Source: Arthrobacter sp. MAHUQ-56
GTDB lineage: Bacteria > Actinomycetota > Actinomycetes > Actinomycetales > Micrococcaceae
Assembly (NCBI RefSeq): GCF_019710585.1
Contig: NZ_JAIFZQ010000002.1
Location: 155,481-219,480 of the forward strand
DNA: 64,000 nt
Direction: 5' to 3'
Shown here: piece after piece, positions 28,898-36,772 of the stretch
How positions within the stretch are numbered: position 1 is the first letter of the stretch
How the letters are laid out: every line of letters begins with the position of its first letter
Position numbers and translations under genes: made by a program
Notes under the pieces: generated by a model
Seen by the model: the letters and a program-made list of their open reading frames with translations, nothing else
Told to the model about the DNA's origin: nothing
Databases searched by the model: none

Positions 28898-28907
28898 CAT
28901 CGGACCC

Positions 28908-29345
28908 ATGGCAATCCAACGCATGGACCACGTGGGCATCGTGGTGACTGACATGGCTGCCGCAACAGCCTTCTTCGTGGAGCTCGGCCTCACGCCGGTG
29001 GGCAGCGGAGAAGTGGAGGGCGCCTGGGTGGACCGCATCATTGGGGTCGCCGGGGTCCGGTCCGAAATCGCCATGCTGGAGACCCCGGATGGCCGGTCAC
29101 GGCTTGAGCTCAGCAGCTTCCACACGCCGCCAACTCCCGACGGCGACCCGCAGGCCCCCGCCAACGTCCCGGGCCTGCGCCATGTCTGCTTCGCCGTGGA
29201 CGACGTCGAGGACACCGTCACCCGGCTGAAAGCGCACGGCGGCGAGCTGGTGGGCAGCATCGAACGGTACGGGGACGTCTTCAGGCTCTGCTACGTCCGC
29301 GGCCCGGAGGGCATCATCGTCGAACTCGCCGAAGAAATCGGCTGA
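28908..29345 (+). CDS. VOC-superfamily protein (glyoxalase / methylmalonyl-CoA epimerase-like)
   Basis: The protein has 145 residues with two beta-alpha-beta-beta-beta halves. The first begins MDHVGIVVTDMAAATAFFVE, the second LRHVCFAVDDVEDTVTRLKA, and the C-terminus IIVELAEEIG supplies a metal-binding Glu. His residues at the starts of both halves complete the metal site typical of the VOC fold. Length and pattern resemble lactoylglutathione lyase-like and methylmalonyl-CoA epimerase-like proteins, but the true substrate cannot be told. It begins ten bases after the GNAT gene. Confidence 0.82.
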   Translation: MAIQRMDHVGIVVTDMAAATAFFVELGLTPVGSGEVEGAWVDRIIGVAGVRSEIAMLETPDGRSRLELSSFHTPPTPDGDPQAPANVPGLRHVCFAVDDVEDTVTRLKAHGGELVGSIERYGDVFRLCYVRGPEGIIVELAEEIG

Positions 29346-29367
29346 TTCAGCACCAGGAGGAGAGGGC

Positions 29368-29484
29368 TCACTTCCGGCGCCAGTACTTGCCCCAGTCAAC
29401 TTCCATGGCCCACAGCGCAAGGAGCAGCGCGTCCATGGTCATCAGCCCCGCCAAAAGGTACGCCCAACCTGCCAAAGAACCCAC
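29368..29484 (-). CDS. 38-residue single-pass membrane miniprotein
   Basis: A GTG at 29484 follows AGGAG by six bases and opens a 38-codon frame ending at TGA 29368-29370. The product starts Val/Met-Gly-Ser-Leu-Ala-Gly-Trp-Ala-Tyr, has one hydrophobic helix (about residues 5-28, LLAGLMTMDALLLALWAM) and ends with a polar, basic tail, EVDWGKYWRRK. This is the build of the small accessory subunits of membrane enzymes. I cannot name a partner. It lies convergent to the VOC gene and next to the 93-residue coiled-coil-like protein, in the same direction as the latter. Confidence 0.5.
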   Translation of the reverse strand: MGSLAGWAYLLAGLMTMDALLLALWAMEVDWGKYWRRK

Positions 29485-29539
29485 TGCAATCTCCTGACCT
29501 GGTATCCCCCAGCCAATCGATTGCTGCTAAGTGTGGCAC

Positions 29540-29821
29540 TTAAACCGCCGGTACGGAACGCCTTCCGGCAGCAGTGTGGAAAAGATCCTCGAGCCTGTGG
29601 TGCGCCTCGGTCTCCAGCTTGAGCCGGCGGGTCAGCTTTTCCACCTGCCGCGACATTTCCTCCCCTACCGGGAGCCTGTCTCCGGGCCAGCTGGACAACT
29701 CCCGCGATTCCGCGAGTGCGTGCTCCAGGTCCCTGGCCGCTGCGCGGACCTTCCGGGAATGGAAGTAGAGGCGCAGCAGCGCCCTGGCTTTCTCCACTCC
29801 GGTCCTCTTGAGTTGTTCCAT
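29540..29821 (-). CDS. Hypothetical charged helical protein
   Basis: The product has 93 residues from ATG 29821 with GGGGAGG just upstream. It is rich in Leu, Arg and Glu in a pattern that suggests long amphipathic helices: LKRTGVEKARALLRLYFHSR, AARDLEHALAESRELSS and QVEKLTRRLKLETEAHHRLE. No domain is recognised. A competing longer frame on the same strand has poor composition, so this one is preferred. It may be co-transcribed with the 38-residue protein downstream. Confidence 0.5.
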   Translation of the reverse strand: MEQLKRTGVEKARALLRLYFHSRKVRAAARDLEHALAESRELSSWPGDRLPVGEEMSRQVEKLTRRLKLETEAHHRLEDLFHTAAGRRSVPAV

Positions 29822-30201
29822 CGCCTCCCCGCCTTCCGCAAGCAGTGCAGCTTCCGGTGCGGTCGTCGTCGAGCCCTGCCTGGAAGCCGTTCGCTTCCCT
29901 TCGAGTGTCCCCGCAGTTCCTCAACGTCCTGGCAAGCAGGTGCAAAGGTTTCCACAAGATATTCGGAGCAGTGAATGGCCAGGTTTCCCAGTTTTGGCGG
30001 CCCGGCCTGGTGCGGGCCAGGGCCGGTTACCTGCTGTACGCTCTTGACACGGGCCGAGGCCCTGTTCTTGAATATTACGTATGCTGAAATAACAGTTCCA
30101 TGATGCGGAAGCCTGCCGCCCTTTGCCGGTTCAGGCGCCGAGTCTCCCGGCCTCCGCATAGCCGTCACCATGGATGCCAGCAGACCGAGGAATGAGCCAG
30201 C
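29822..30201. other. Intergenic region without convincing gene
   Basis: Several short frames occur on both strands here, but none has a good start, composition or recognisable sequence. The right part holds the IclR-type box of uraD (30096-30110) and an A/T-rich stretch (30065-30092) that probably contains the promoter. An uncertain second copy of the box (ATGCTGAA part) lies at 30074-30088. Confidence 0.5.
30096..30110 (+). promoter_or_regulatory. IclR-type box upstream of uraD
   Basis: TTCCATGATGCGGAA is a TTCC-N7-GGAA inverted repeat matching the hyi box TTCCACAAAGCGGAA at 12 of 15 positions. It lies 92 bases upstream of the uraD start. The shared box joins the ureide genes and the glyoxylate genes into one presumed regulon. 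Confidence 0.65.
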
Positions 30202-30699
30202 ATGCAGCTTGCCGAATTCAACGCGGCAGATCCCGCCGCGGCCAGGGCCACCCTGCGCCCATGCATTGATATCACCAGGTGGGTGGATGCCGTGGCAGAG
30301 GCCCGGCCTTTCGCAAACCGGAACGAACTCCTGGAGTTCGCGGCCAACGCCGCCAATCCCTTCACGTCCGCCGAGGTGGAAGCTGCCATGGCACACCATC
30401 CCCGGATTGGGGAGCGTCCGACGGCGGCAAGCACCGAGGCGTCCATGTCGCGTTCGGAGCAGGCCGGGGTGGACCCGGCAGATGCCGCAGCGGCCGACGC
30501 CCTGGCCCGGGGCAACCGGGAGTACGAGGAGAAGTTCGGCCGGGTCTTTTTGATCCGCGCCGCCGGCCGCACCGCGCCGGAGATCCTGGAGGCCCTGGAT
30601 ACCCGGCTCTCCAATTCCCCTGAAGACGAAGACACCATCGTGGCGCAGCAGCTGCGTGAGATTGCCGTACTGCGGCTCGAAGGACTGATCAGCGAATGA
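30202..30699 (+). CDS. uraD: OHCU decarboxylase (2-oxo-4-hydroxy-4-carboxy-5-ureidoimidazoline decarboxylase)
   Basis: The protein has 165 residues. The family signature HHPRIGERP (about 65-73) contains the catalytic His, and LARGNREYEEKFGRVFLIRAAGR (about 103-125) contains the conserved NxxYEEKFGxxFlI block. It catalyses the last step from urate to S-allantoin after urate oxidase and HIU hydrolase. The uraH start overlaps its stop by four bases (ATGA). Urate oxidase itself is not in the window and should lie elsewhere. Confidence 0.94.
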   Translation: MQLAEFNAADPAAARATLRPCIDITRWVDAVAEARPFANRNELLEFAANAANPFTSAEVEAAMAHHPRIGERPTAASTEASMSRSEQAGVDPADAAAADALARGNREYEEKFGRVFLIRAAGRTAPEILEALDTRLSNSPEDEDTIVAQQLREIAVLRLEGLISE

Positions 30700-31034
30700 G
30701 CGTTTCACACGTCACCACCCATGTCCTCGACACCGGTGCCGGGCGCCCGGCGGCGGGTGTCGCCGTCGTGCTTTCAACAAACGACGGCGGCACCTGGCGT
30801 GAGCTGGCAGCGTCCACCACGGACTCGGACGGGCGGGCGAAGGACCTGGGTCCGGAGCGGCTGGAACCGGGCCACTACAAACTGAGCTTCGCCACCGGCA
30901 GCTACTACGCCGGCCTGCAGACTCAGACGTTCTTCCCCGAAGTGGACCTGGTCTTCGAAGTCACCGGCCCCGAGCACTACCACGTACCGCTGCTTTTGAG
31001 CCCCTTTGCCTACTCCACCTACCGGGGGAGTTAG
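30696..31034 (+). CDS. uraH: 5-hydroxyisourate hydrolase (transthyretin-like)
   Basis: The product has 112 residues, normal for the family. It shows the opening SVSHVTTHVLDTGAGRPAAG with the active-site His, a middle LEPGHYKLSFATGSYY and the diagnostic C-terminus Tyr-Arg-Gly-Ser. It hydrolyses 5-hydroxyisourate to OHCU, the substrate of UraD, and assembles as a tetramer in related bacteria. The four-base overlap with uraD indicates coupled translation. Confidence 0.95.
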   Translation: MSVSHVTTHVLDTGAGRPAAGVAVVLSTNDGGTWRELAASTTDSDGRAKDLGPERLEPGHYKLSFATGSYYAGLQTQTFFPEVDLVFEVTGPEHYHVPLLLSPFAYSTYRGS

Positions 31035-31116
31035 CAGGCCCTTCAGGCCGGTTGAAAACCACCCGGGTTAACGCAATGTCACCGCCGTCACAGTTCCCGG
31101 CATAGGATCAGGAAGT

Positions 31117-31926
31117 ATGGCTCCTAAAAATGAACCGGAATCCGATACCGACAGCGAAGGCGGCCAGTCCGGCGGCGTGCAGTCCGTGGAGCGTGCCCTC
31201 ACCGTCCTGGAAATCCTGGCAAGGGAGGGGCATGCCGGCGTCAGCGAAATTGCCGAGGAGATGGGGATCCACAAATCCACCGTCTCGAGGCTGATGGGGT
31301 CCTTGGTGACCCGGGAGATGGTCCACCAGAACAGCGAGCGCGGCAAGTACCAGCTTGGCTTTGGGATCCTGCGTCTCGCCAGCTCCATTCCCGGCCGGCT
31401 CAGCCTGGTCCACGAAGCCCGGCCGGTACTGGAAAGCCTGGCCGAGGAGTTCAAGGAAACCGTCAACCTGGCTGTCCTGCGCTCGAACTACGCCGTGAAC
31501 GTGGACCAGGCGATGGGACCTTCCACGCTGGCCACCTACGACTGGGTGGGAAGCCTGACACCGCTGCACGCCACGTCCAGCGGAAAGGTCCTCCTGGCGG
31601 CGCTGGAAGCAGACGAGCGTGAGCGCATCCTGAAGGAAACCGGCTTGCCCTCCCGCACCTCGCGCACCATCACCAGCCGGAAGGAACTGGATGCCCAACT
31701 CCTCGAGATTGGCGCCAAGGGCTACGCCGTGGTGCGTGAGGAGTTCGAAATCGGCCTGAATGCCGTGGCCGTGCCCGTATACAACCACCAGGGCAACGTG
31801 ATCGGCGCCCTCAGCATCTCCGGGCCCGCATTCCGATTCGACCCGGAAAAGATTCCGGGCCTGCTGGAATCACTGAAGGAAGCCGGGCTCCAAGCCAGCG
31901 CCAACATGGGCTACACCGTCAAGTAA
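31117..31926 (+). CDS. IclR-family regulator, probably of allantoin/glyoxylate genes
   Basis: The protein has 269 residues from ATG 31117, after AGGAAGT. The winged helix-turn-helix (about 22-85) contains VERALTVLEILAREGHAGVS and HKSTVSRLMGSL. The effector domain (about 100-265) has the IclR pattern TPLHATSSGKVLLAAL and GLNAVAVPVYNHQGNVIGALSISGP. It is placed 82 bases after uraH, so it is probably the local regulator of ureide and glyoxylate use, like AllR in enteric bacteria, whose effectors are glyoxylate and allantoin. The shared TTCC-N7-GGAA boxes at hyi and uraD are the likely targets. Confidence 0.88.
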   Translation: MAPKNEPESDTDSEGGQSGGVQSVERALTVLEILAREGHAGVSEIAEEMGIHKSTVSRLMGSLVTREMVHQNSERGKYQLGFGILRLASSIPGRLSLVHEARPVLESLAEEFKETVNLAVLRSNYAVNVDQAMGPSTLATYDWVGSLTPLHATSSGKVLLAALEADERERILKETGLPSRTSRTITSRKELDAQLLEIGAKGYAVVREEFEIGLNAVAVPVYNHQGNVIGALSISGPAFRFDPEKIPGLLESLKEAGLQASANMGYTVK

Positions 31927-31930
31927 TAAC

Positions 31931-31967
31931 GCAGATGACCCCCGGGCCGGACCCGGGGGTCATCTGC
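31931..31967. terminator. Bidirectional hairpin between iclR and the Rieske oxygenase gene
   Basis: A perfect 16-bp stem (GCAGATGACCCCCGGG with CCCGGGGGTCATCTGC) with a five-base loop separates two convergent genes. No long T-tract is present on either side. Confidence 0.75.
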
Positions 31968-31980
31968 GCTCATCAGTGCT

Positions 31981-33210
31981 TCAGTTCGCTGCGGCCACCG
32001 CGGGCTCATTGCGCTCGACCGTGACGGCCCGCTCCTCCAGCGGCGGGGTGTCGGCGGTGATGCCCAGCCGGACATCGCCGGACAACGGCGCGTCGCCCAC
32101 CTTCTCCTGCACCCAGTCGTGGAAAGCCCCAATGTGGTGCTCGCTGGGGACCAGCACACCACCCTTGGCGTAGGTCTTCGAGGCCATTCCCGGCTGGCAG
32201 CGTTCGCAGGCGTCGAAGTCCTGCATGTTGACGCGGTGGAACAGCTCAACAGAGGCAGAGACGTCCTTTCCGCTTTCGACGACGGACGGCAGGTACAGCC
32301 AGTCGCACTCGACAATGGTGTGGTCCGCCGCCAGCGGGAACATGCGGTGGATGATCACATGGTCCGGGACGAGGTTCACGAACACGGTGGGTTTGATGGT
32401 GATGGCGTAGTAGCGGCGGTCCTGGTCCTCGCCCACGCCGGGGATGATGTCCAGGCCCTCGGACCCGTCCACCGTGAAGCCCTTGATGTCCTCGCCGAAC
32501 TCGGCGCCGTGGCCCACGAAGTACTGTGCCGCCAGGCCGTCGGCGAACTCGGGCAGGACCTCGGTCAGTTCCGGGTGGATGGTGGCGCAGTGGTAGCACT
32601 CCATGAAGTTCTCGATGATGAGCTTCCAGTTGGCCTTCACGTCGTACTTGATCCGCCGGCCCAGGCTCAGGTTGGCCACGTCGTAGCCCTCGATGGCTTT
32701 GAGGTCGCCGAGGCGCTCCTCGATGGCGCCCATGACGTCCTCTTCGAACGACGGCGGCTCCCCCGCCAGGCACACCCAGACGTAGCCCAGGTACTCGCGG
32801 ACGTGGACCTTGGCCAGGCCGTACTCGTCACGGTCGATGTCCGGCATCTTGGTCAGGTTCGGCGCCGCGATGAGCTTGCCCTCGAAGTCGTAGGTCCAGG
32901 CGTGGTACGGGCACTGGAACGAGCGGGCTGCTTCGCCTTGCTCTTCCATGCAGAGCTTCACGCCGCGGTGGCGGCAGATGTTGTAGAAGGCTCGGATCTC
33001 GCCCTTGCGGGTGCGGCTGATCAGGACGCTTTCGCGGCCGATCTGGACGGTCCGCCAGGCCCCGGCCTTGTCCAGGTCCGAGGAACGGATGGCGCAGAAC
33101 CACATCTGTTCGAAGATCCGCTCCTGTTCGGCCCGGAACAACCCCTCATCCACGTACGTCGATCCCGGCAGCGTGGGGATCAGGCTTGGGGTGGTTACTT
33201 CTATGGTCAA
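31981..33210 (-). CDS. Rieske oxygenase alpha subunit, quaternary-amine (glycine betaine) type
   Basis: The product has 409 residues. The Rieske cluster ligands are Cys79-Arg-His81 and Cys100-Pro-Tyr-His103. The mononuclear iron site has His207 and His212 in NFMECYHCATIH, with an Asp in NMQDFDACE. The residue before Cys-Tyr-His is Glu204, where most ring-hydroxylating oxygenases have Asp. This Glu is characteristic of carnitine/glycine betaine oxygenases (CntA, GbcA, YeaW types). With the BCCT transporter and dimethylglycine oxidases nearby, oxidative demethylation of glycine betaine to dimethylglycine plus formaldehyde is the best prediction. The FAD reductase gene lies 78 bases upstream in the same operon; other N-methyl quaternary amines are possible substrates. 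Confidence 0.85.
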   Translation of the reverse strand: MTIEVTTPSLIPTLPGSTYVDEGLFRAEQERIFEQMWFCAIRSSDLDKAGAWRTVQIGRESVLISRTRKGEIRAFYNICRHRGVKLCMEEQGEAARSFQCPYHAWTYDFEGKLIAAPNLTKMPDIDRDEYGLAKVHVREYLGYVWVCLAGEPPSFEEDVMGAIEERLGDLKAIEGYDVANLSLGRRIKYDVKANWKLIIENFMECYHCATIHPELTEVLPEFADGLAAQYFVGHGAEFGEDIKGFTVDGSEGLDIIPGVGEDQDRRYYAITIKPTVFVNLVPDHVIIHRMFPLAADHTIVECDWLYLPSVVESGKDVSASVELFHRVNMQDFDACERCQPGMASKTYAKGGVLVPSEHHIGAFHDWVQEKVGDAPLSGDVRLGITADTPPLEERAVTVERNEPAVAAAN

Positions 33211-33288
33211 CGTTCCTCCTCAAAAACCCATGCGCCAGTGCATGGGAACGTCTGGTATTTCGAAACTCTGGAAACCGCGGCAGCGGCC

Positions 33289-34488
33289 TCAGGAAGCTGT
33301 TGCCAGCAGCGGTGCCGGCTTCGTGGCCGCGGCCGAGAGGCTGCGGCGCCACTTGGTGAACAGGCGGGGCTGGTCCATGCCGAGGACCGCCACGGGCGTT
33401 TCGCCCCTGTAATAGACCGCCAGGAAGTTGTGTTCCTCCGGGTCCCCGGCTTCGATGACCAGCCGGTCGTACCCTGCGGAATGGCCTGCGAACTGGATCT
33501 TCACGCCGTGCTGCTCAGACCAGAAGTAGGGCGGCTTGACCGGCTGCTCCGGAGCGTCGGCGTCGGCGTCGAGCAGAGCCTGGACCGCAACGGCGGGGCG
33601 CTCCAGTGCGCCCGTCCAGTGCTCCACCCGGCGGTGCTCACCCAGGGTGAGTTCGAACCAGTTCGCGCAGTCACCGACCGCGACGATGCCCGGCGCCGTG
33701 GTGCGCCCCATGGCGTCGCACAGCACGCCGTTGCGCAGTTCGACGCCGGAGCCCTCCAGCCACTCGACGTTGGGCTGGGCGCCGATCCCGACAAGGACGA
33801 CGTCGGCCGGGAGGTTGCGCCCGTCAGCGAGCCGCAGGGCGGTGGCATGGCCGTCTTCGATGGCGAAGGATTCGATCTCCGCACCGCAGATCAGGTCGAC
33901 CTTCCTGGCGGTGTGGAGCTTTGCCACCGTAGCACCCATGTCCTCGCCCAGTTGCGGAGCAAACGGAACCCGGGCGTAGTCGACCATGGTGACGTCCATG
34001 CCGCGCGAGGCAGCCACCGAGGCAGCCTCGGCGCCGATGAATCCGGCGCCGATGATGACCATCCTGTTCCCTGCGACAAGTTTTGGTGCCAGGCCTTCGG
34101 CGTCGGCGATGGTCCGCAGGTAGGAGACGTTGTCCAGCCCTTCGAGGGCCGGCAGTTTACGGGAGCGGGCACCTGTGGCAATAACGATGCCGTCGGCGGC
34201 CAGGCTCCGCCCGTCCGAGAGCGTGATGGTGCGACCGGCAGCATCCAGGCCCACCGCGCTGACGCCGAGGATCCATTCTGCATCGAGTCCGTCGTCAGGT
34301 GTTTCCAGGAACAGGTCCTCCGCGGTGATGGCACCGAGGAGGAAATCTTTGGACAAAGGGGGCCTGTCGTACGGACGGTGCTGTTCATCGCCGATGATGA
34401 CCAGCCGCCCGCCAAAGCCCTGGGCGCGGGCAGCCCGGGCGGCCGAAAGTCCGGCCAGGGAGGCTCCCACGATCGCAAGCGTCTGCAT
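33289..34488 (-). CDS. FAD-dependent ferredoxin reductase of the Rieske oxygenase
   Basis: The protein has 399 residues with two dinucleotide-binding loops: the N-terminal FAD site VGASLAGLSAARAARAQG (GxSxAG form, about 7-24) and the NAD(P)H site VIIGAGFIGAEAASVAASRG (about 145-165). APGIVAVGDCANW (about 268-280) closes the FAD domain. No iron-sulfur domain is attached, so it belongs to the BphA4-like reductases that need a separate ferredoxin. The obvious ferredoxin candidate is the Rieske protein at 52433-52783, whose promoter shares the same repeat block. It is the first gene of the oxygenase operon. Confidence 0.88.
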   Translation of the reverse strand: MQTLAIVGASLAGLSAARAARAQGFGGRLVIIGDEQHRPYDRPPLSKDFLLGAITAEDLFLETPDDGLDAEWILGVSAVGLDAAGRTITLSDGRSLAADGIVIATGARSRKLPALEGLDNVSYLRTIADAEGLAPKLVAGNRMVIIGAGFIGAEAASVAASRGMDVTMVDYARVPFAPQLGEDMGATVAKLHTARKVDLICGAEIESFAIEDGHATALRLADGRNLPADVVLVGIGAQPNVEWLEGSGVELRNGVLCDAMGRTTAPGIVAVGDCANWFELTLGEHRRVEHWTGALERPAVAVQALLDADADAPEQPVKPPYFWSEQHGVKIQFAGHSAGYDRLVIEAGDPEEHNFLAVYYRGETPVAVLGMDQPRLFTKWRRSLSAAATKPAPLLATAS

Positions 34489-34512
34489 AGTTTCCCTTCA
34501 AAATCTCTCTTT

Positions 34513-34567
34513 GCGCAACAGAGAGCGCAATATGCAACAGCGTGGTGGACCACTTGAGGTGTGTCAA
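34513..34567 (-). promoter_or_regulatory. Shared promoter block, copy D (reductase/oxygenase operon)
   Basis: Read on the minus strand it begins TTGACAC at 34567. After 28 bases it has TGTTGCATATTGCG and, exactly 19 bases after the first TGTTGC, a second TGTTGC. It lies 25 bases before the reductase start. Three other promoters in the window have the same layout. Confidence 0.7.
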
Positions 34568-34590
34568 GAGGTTCGGGCCCTATGACACCC

Positions 34591-34645
34591 TTGACTTTCA
34601 AAGTGACGTACCGCACTCTTGTTGCTTAGCGCGAACTCTGTTGAT
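34591..34645 (+). promoter_or_regulatory. Shared promoter block, copy A (BCCT transporter)
   Basis: It begins TTGACTTT; TGTTGCTTAGCGCG follows after 29 bases and CTGTTGATC has its TGTTG 19 bases after the first. The downstream CGGAAC is also shared with the copy at 50449. It points toward the BCCT gene and is back-to-back with copy D, 24 bases apart. Confidence 0.7.
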
Positions 34646-34785
34646 CTTTGCGGAACACCTCCCCCATAGGGCTCACGACCCTGCCCCGCTGGCAAAACGG
34701 CTTGGCGGCAATTCATCCCCGGATTGCGCTGCCCGACGCCCAGCACTAAACGCAAGCCCATGGACTAGCCAAAGGACCCGCTTTC

Positions 34786-36705
34786 ATGGCCATCAATAGT
34801 GAACTGACCTCCCCGAAGCCCAAGGTGCCGCCGTCAGACGGCGTTCCCCCCGAGCCGCTGGACACCGATCAAGGGGAAGCGACGGCGGCCCTTCCCGCCG
34901 CCAACGAACACGAGCAGATCCTGGAGGAACTGCGGCTGAGTAACAGGGAACAGGCCCTTACCCAGCGCCGCAACCTGAAACTGACGCTCGACAAAGCAAC
35001 ATTCGGCATCACGGGTGTCATCGCCCTGGCCTTCGTGGTGTGGGGGTTCGCCGACAAGGACGGCCTGGCCACCACTTCCAAGGACGCCTTGGCCTGGGTG
35101 ATGGAATACACCGGCTGGCTCTTCATGGTCCTCGCCTCGCTGTTCGTCGTCTTCGTCCTGTGGCTGGCGCTGGGCAAATTCGGCAATATTCCGCTGGGCA
35201 AGGACGGCGAAAAGCCCGAATTCCGCACGGTTTCATGGATCGCCATGATGTTTGCCGCCGGAATGGGCATCGGCCTGATGTTCTACGGCGTGGCCGAGCC
35301 GCTGTACCACTTCGTCTCTCCCCCGCCGGGAACCGTTGACGGCCGCACCCCCGCAGCCATCCAAACGGCCATGGCCACGTCCATCTTCCACTGGACCCTG
35401 CACCCCTGGGCCATGTACGCCGTCGTAGGCATCGCCATGGCATACGGCACCTACCGGCTGGGCCGCCGACAGCTGATCTCGGCCGCCTTCACGTCATTGT
35501 TCGGAATCAGGACGGTTGAGGGGCCGGTGGGCAAGGTCATCAATATTCTGGCCATTTTCGCTACGCTCTTCGGCACCGCCGCCTCCCTTGGCCTGGGTGC
35601 CCTGCAGATCGGCAGCGGCTTCACCTCCAACGGCTGGACAGGCGAGATCGGCACCCCGGTTCTGGTGGGCATCGTTGCAATTCTGACAGCATGCTTCATC
35701 GCGTCCGCGGTGTCCGGCATCAGCCGCGGCATCCAGTGGCTGTCCAACGTCAACATGGTCCTCGCCGTCGTCCTGGCCGCCATCGTCTTCGTGGCAGGGC
35801 CCACCCTCTTCATCCTCAACCTCATCCCCTCGGCGGTGGGCGACTACCTGAGGGACCTGGCCGAAATGTCCTCCCGGACCGAAGCGGTGGGCGATGAAGC
35901 CCTCCGCACCTGGATGTCGGGCTGGACCATCTTCTACTGGGCCTGGTGGATTTCATGGACGCCCTTCGTCGGCATGTTCATCGCCCGGATCAGCCGCGGC
36001 CGGACCATCCGCCAGTTCGTCACCGGCGTCCTGCTGGTCCCGAGCATCGTCAGCGTGATCTGGTTCGGCATCTTCGGCGGCACGGCCTTCCACATCCAGC
36101 AGGAAGCGGACAAAGCGGGCACACCGGGCCTGATGACCGTCACCGACGGCAAGGCCACCATCGATTTCGACGGCGCCCTGTTCAACCTGGTGAAGAACCT
36201 CCCCCTGCCCGGGTGGATGATTGCGGCCGTGATCGTCCTGGCCATGGTGCTGGTGGCCATCTTCTTCATCACCGGCGCCGACTCCGCCTCCCTGATCATG
36301 GCGTCGCTGAGCTCCAACGGCAGCTCCGACCCCAAGCGGGCCCTGGTGATCTTCTGGGGTGCACTGACCGGCGCAGTGGCCGCCGTCATGCTCCTCGCCG
36401 GCGGCGACGAGCCGTCCGAGGCCCTGTCCGGCCTGCAACGGATCACCATCGTGGCAGCCCTGCCGTTCGTCATCGTCATGCTCCTGCTCTGCTTCGCCCT
36501 TGCCAAGGACCTTCGGCGCGATCCGCTGTCCCTGCGCCGCCGGCTGGCGGATTCCGTGGTGGAGCGGGCCATCCGCACGGGAGTTGAGCAGCACCGCGGG
36601 GTCCAGTTTGACCTCGTGACCAAGCACGAGTGCGCTGACGGATGCCCCGACGGGACGCCCTGCCCGGGCGCAGGCCCGGACCTGGAGAAGGGCGCGGCAC
36701 GGTAG
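34786..36705 (+). CDS. BCCT-family transporter (betaine/choline/carnitine type)
   Basis: The product has 639 residues: a 75-residue charged N-terminal tail, twelve membrane helices and an 80-residue cytoplasmic C-terminus. BCCT signatures are GMGIGLMFYGVAEPLYHF (about 158-176), IFHWTLHPWAMYAVVG (about 202-218) and the aromatic-box helix WTIFYWAWWISWTPFVG (about 380-397), where the quaternary ammonium ion binds. The C-terminal tail contains an unusual short cysteine cluster, HECADGCPDGTPCPG. It should import glycine betaine or a relative with Na+ or H+. It is divergent from the oxygenase operon and shares its promoter element. Confidence 0.92.
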   Translation: MAINSELTSPKPKVPPSDGVPPEPLDTDQGEATAALPAANEHEQILEELRLSNREQALTQRRNLKLTLDKATFGITGVIALAFVVWGFADKDGLATTSKDALAWVMEYTGWLFMVLASLFVVFVLWLALGKFGNIPLGKDGEKPEFRTVSWIAMMFAAGMGIGLMFYGVAEPLYHFVSPPPGTVDGRTPAAIQTAMATSIFHWTLHPWAMYAVVGIAMAYGTYRLGRRQLISAAFTSLFGIRTVEGPVGKVINILAIFATLFGTAASLGLGALQIGSGFTSNGWTGEIGTPVLVGIVAILTACFIASAVSGISRGIQWLSNVNMVLAVVLAAIVFVAGPTLFILNLIPSAVGDYLRDLAEMSSRTEAVGDEALRTWMSGWTIFYWAWWISWTPFVGMFIARISRGRTIRQFVTGVLLVPSIVSVIWFGIFGGTAFHIQQEADKAGTPGLMTVTDGKATIDFDGALFNLVKNLPLPGWMIAAVIVLAMVLVAIFFITGADSASLIMASLSSNGSSDPKRALVIFWGALTGAVAAVMLLAGGDEPSEALSGLQRITIVAALPFVIVMLLLCFALAKDLRRDPLSLRRRLADSVVERAIRTGVEQHRGVQFDLVTKHECADGCPDGTPCPGAGPDLEKGAAR

Positions 36706-36722
36706 CGCAACTTTCAGGCAAA

Positions 36723-36759
36723 GCTTTGGCCCCCGGCGCGTCTGCCCGGGGGCCAAAGC
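36723..36759. terminator. Terminator between BCCT and opcA genes
   Basis: A perfect 14-bp stem (GCTTTGGCCCCCGG with CCGGGGGCCAAAGC) with a nine-base loop lies between the convergent stops. Short A/T flanks permit action in both directions. Confidence 0.8.
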
Positions 36760-36772
36760 CGTTAAGGTGCGC

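Noticed and set aside
29845..30087. 80-codon plus-strand frame in the gap before uraD
   Set aside because: No ribosome binding site, no recognisable sequence and competing frames of similar quality on the other strand.
31931..31967. Inverted repeat as an operator for the IclR regulator
   Set aside because: It lies between two convergent stop codons, where a terminator is expected, and does not contain the TTCC-N7-GGAA box.
32119..34557. An 812-codon plus-strand frame over the Rieske oxygenase and reductase
   Set aside because: The minus strand carries complete motifs for both enzymes; the plus-strand frame has none.
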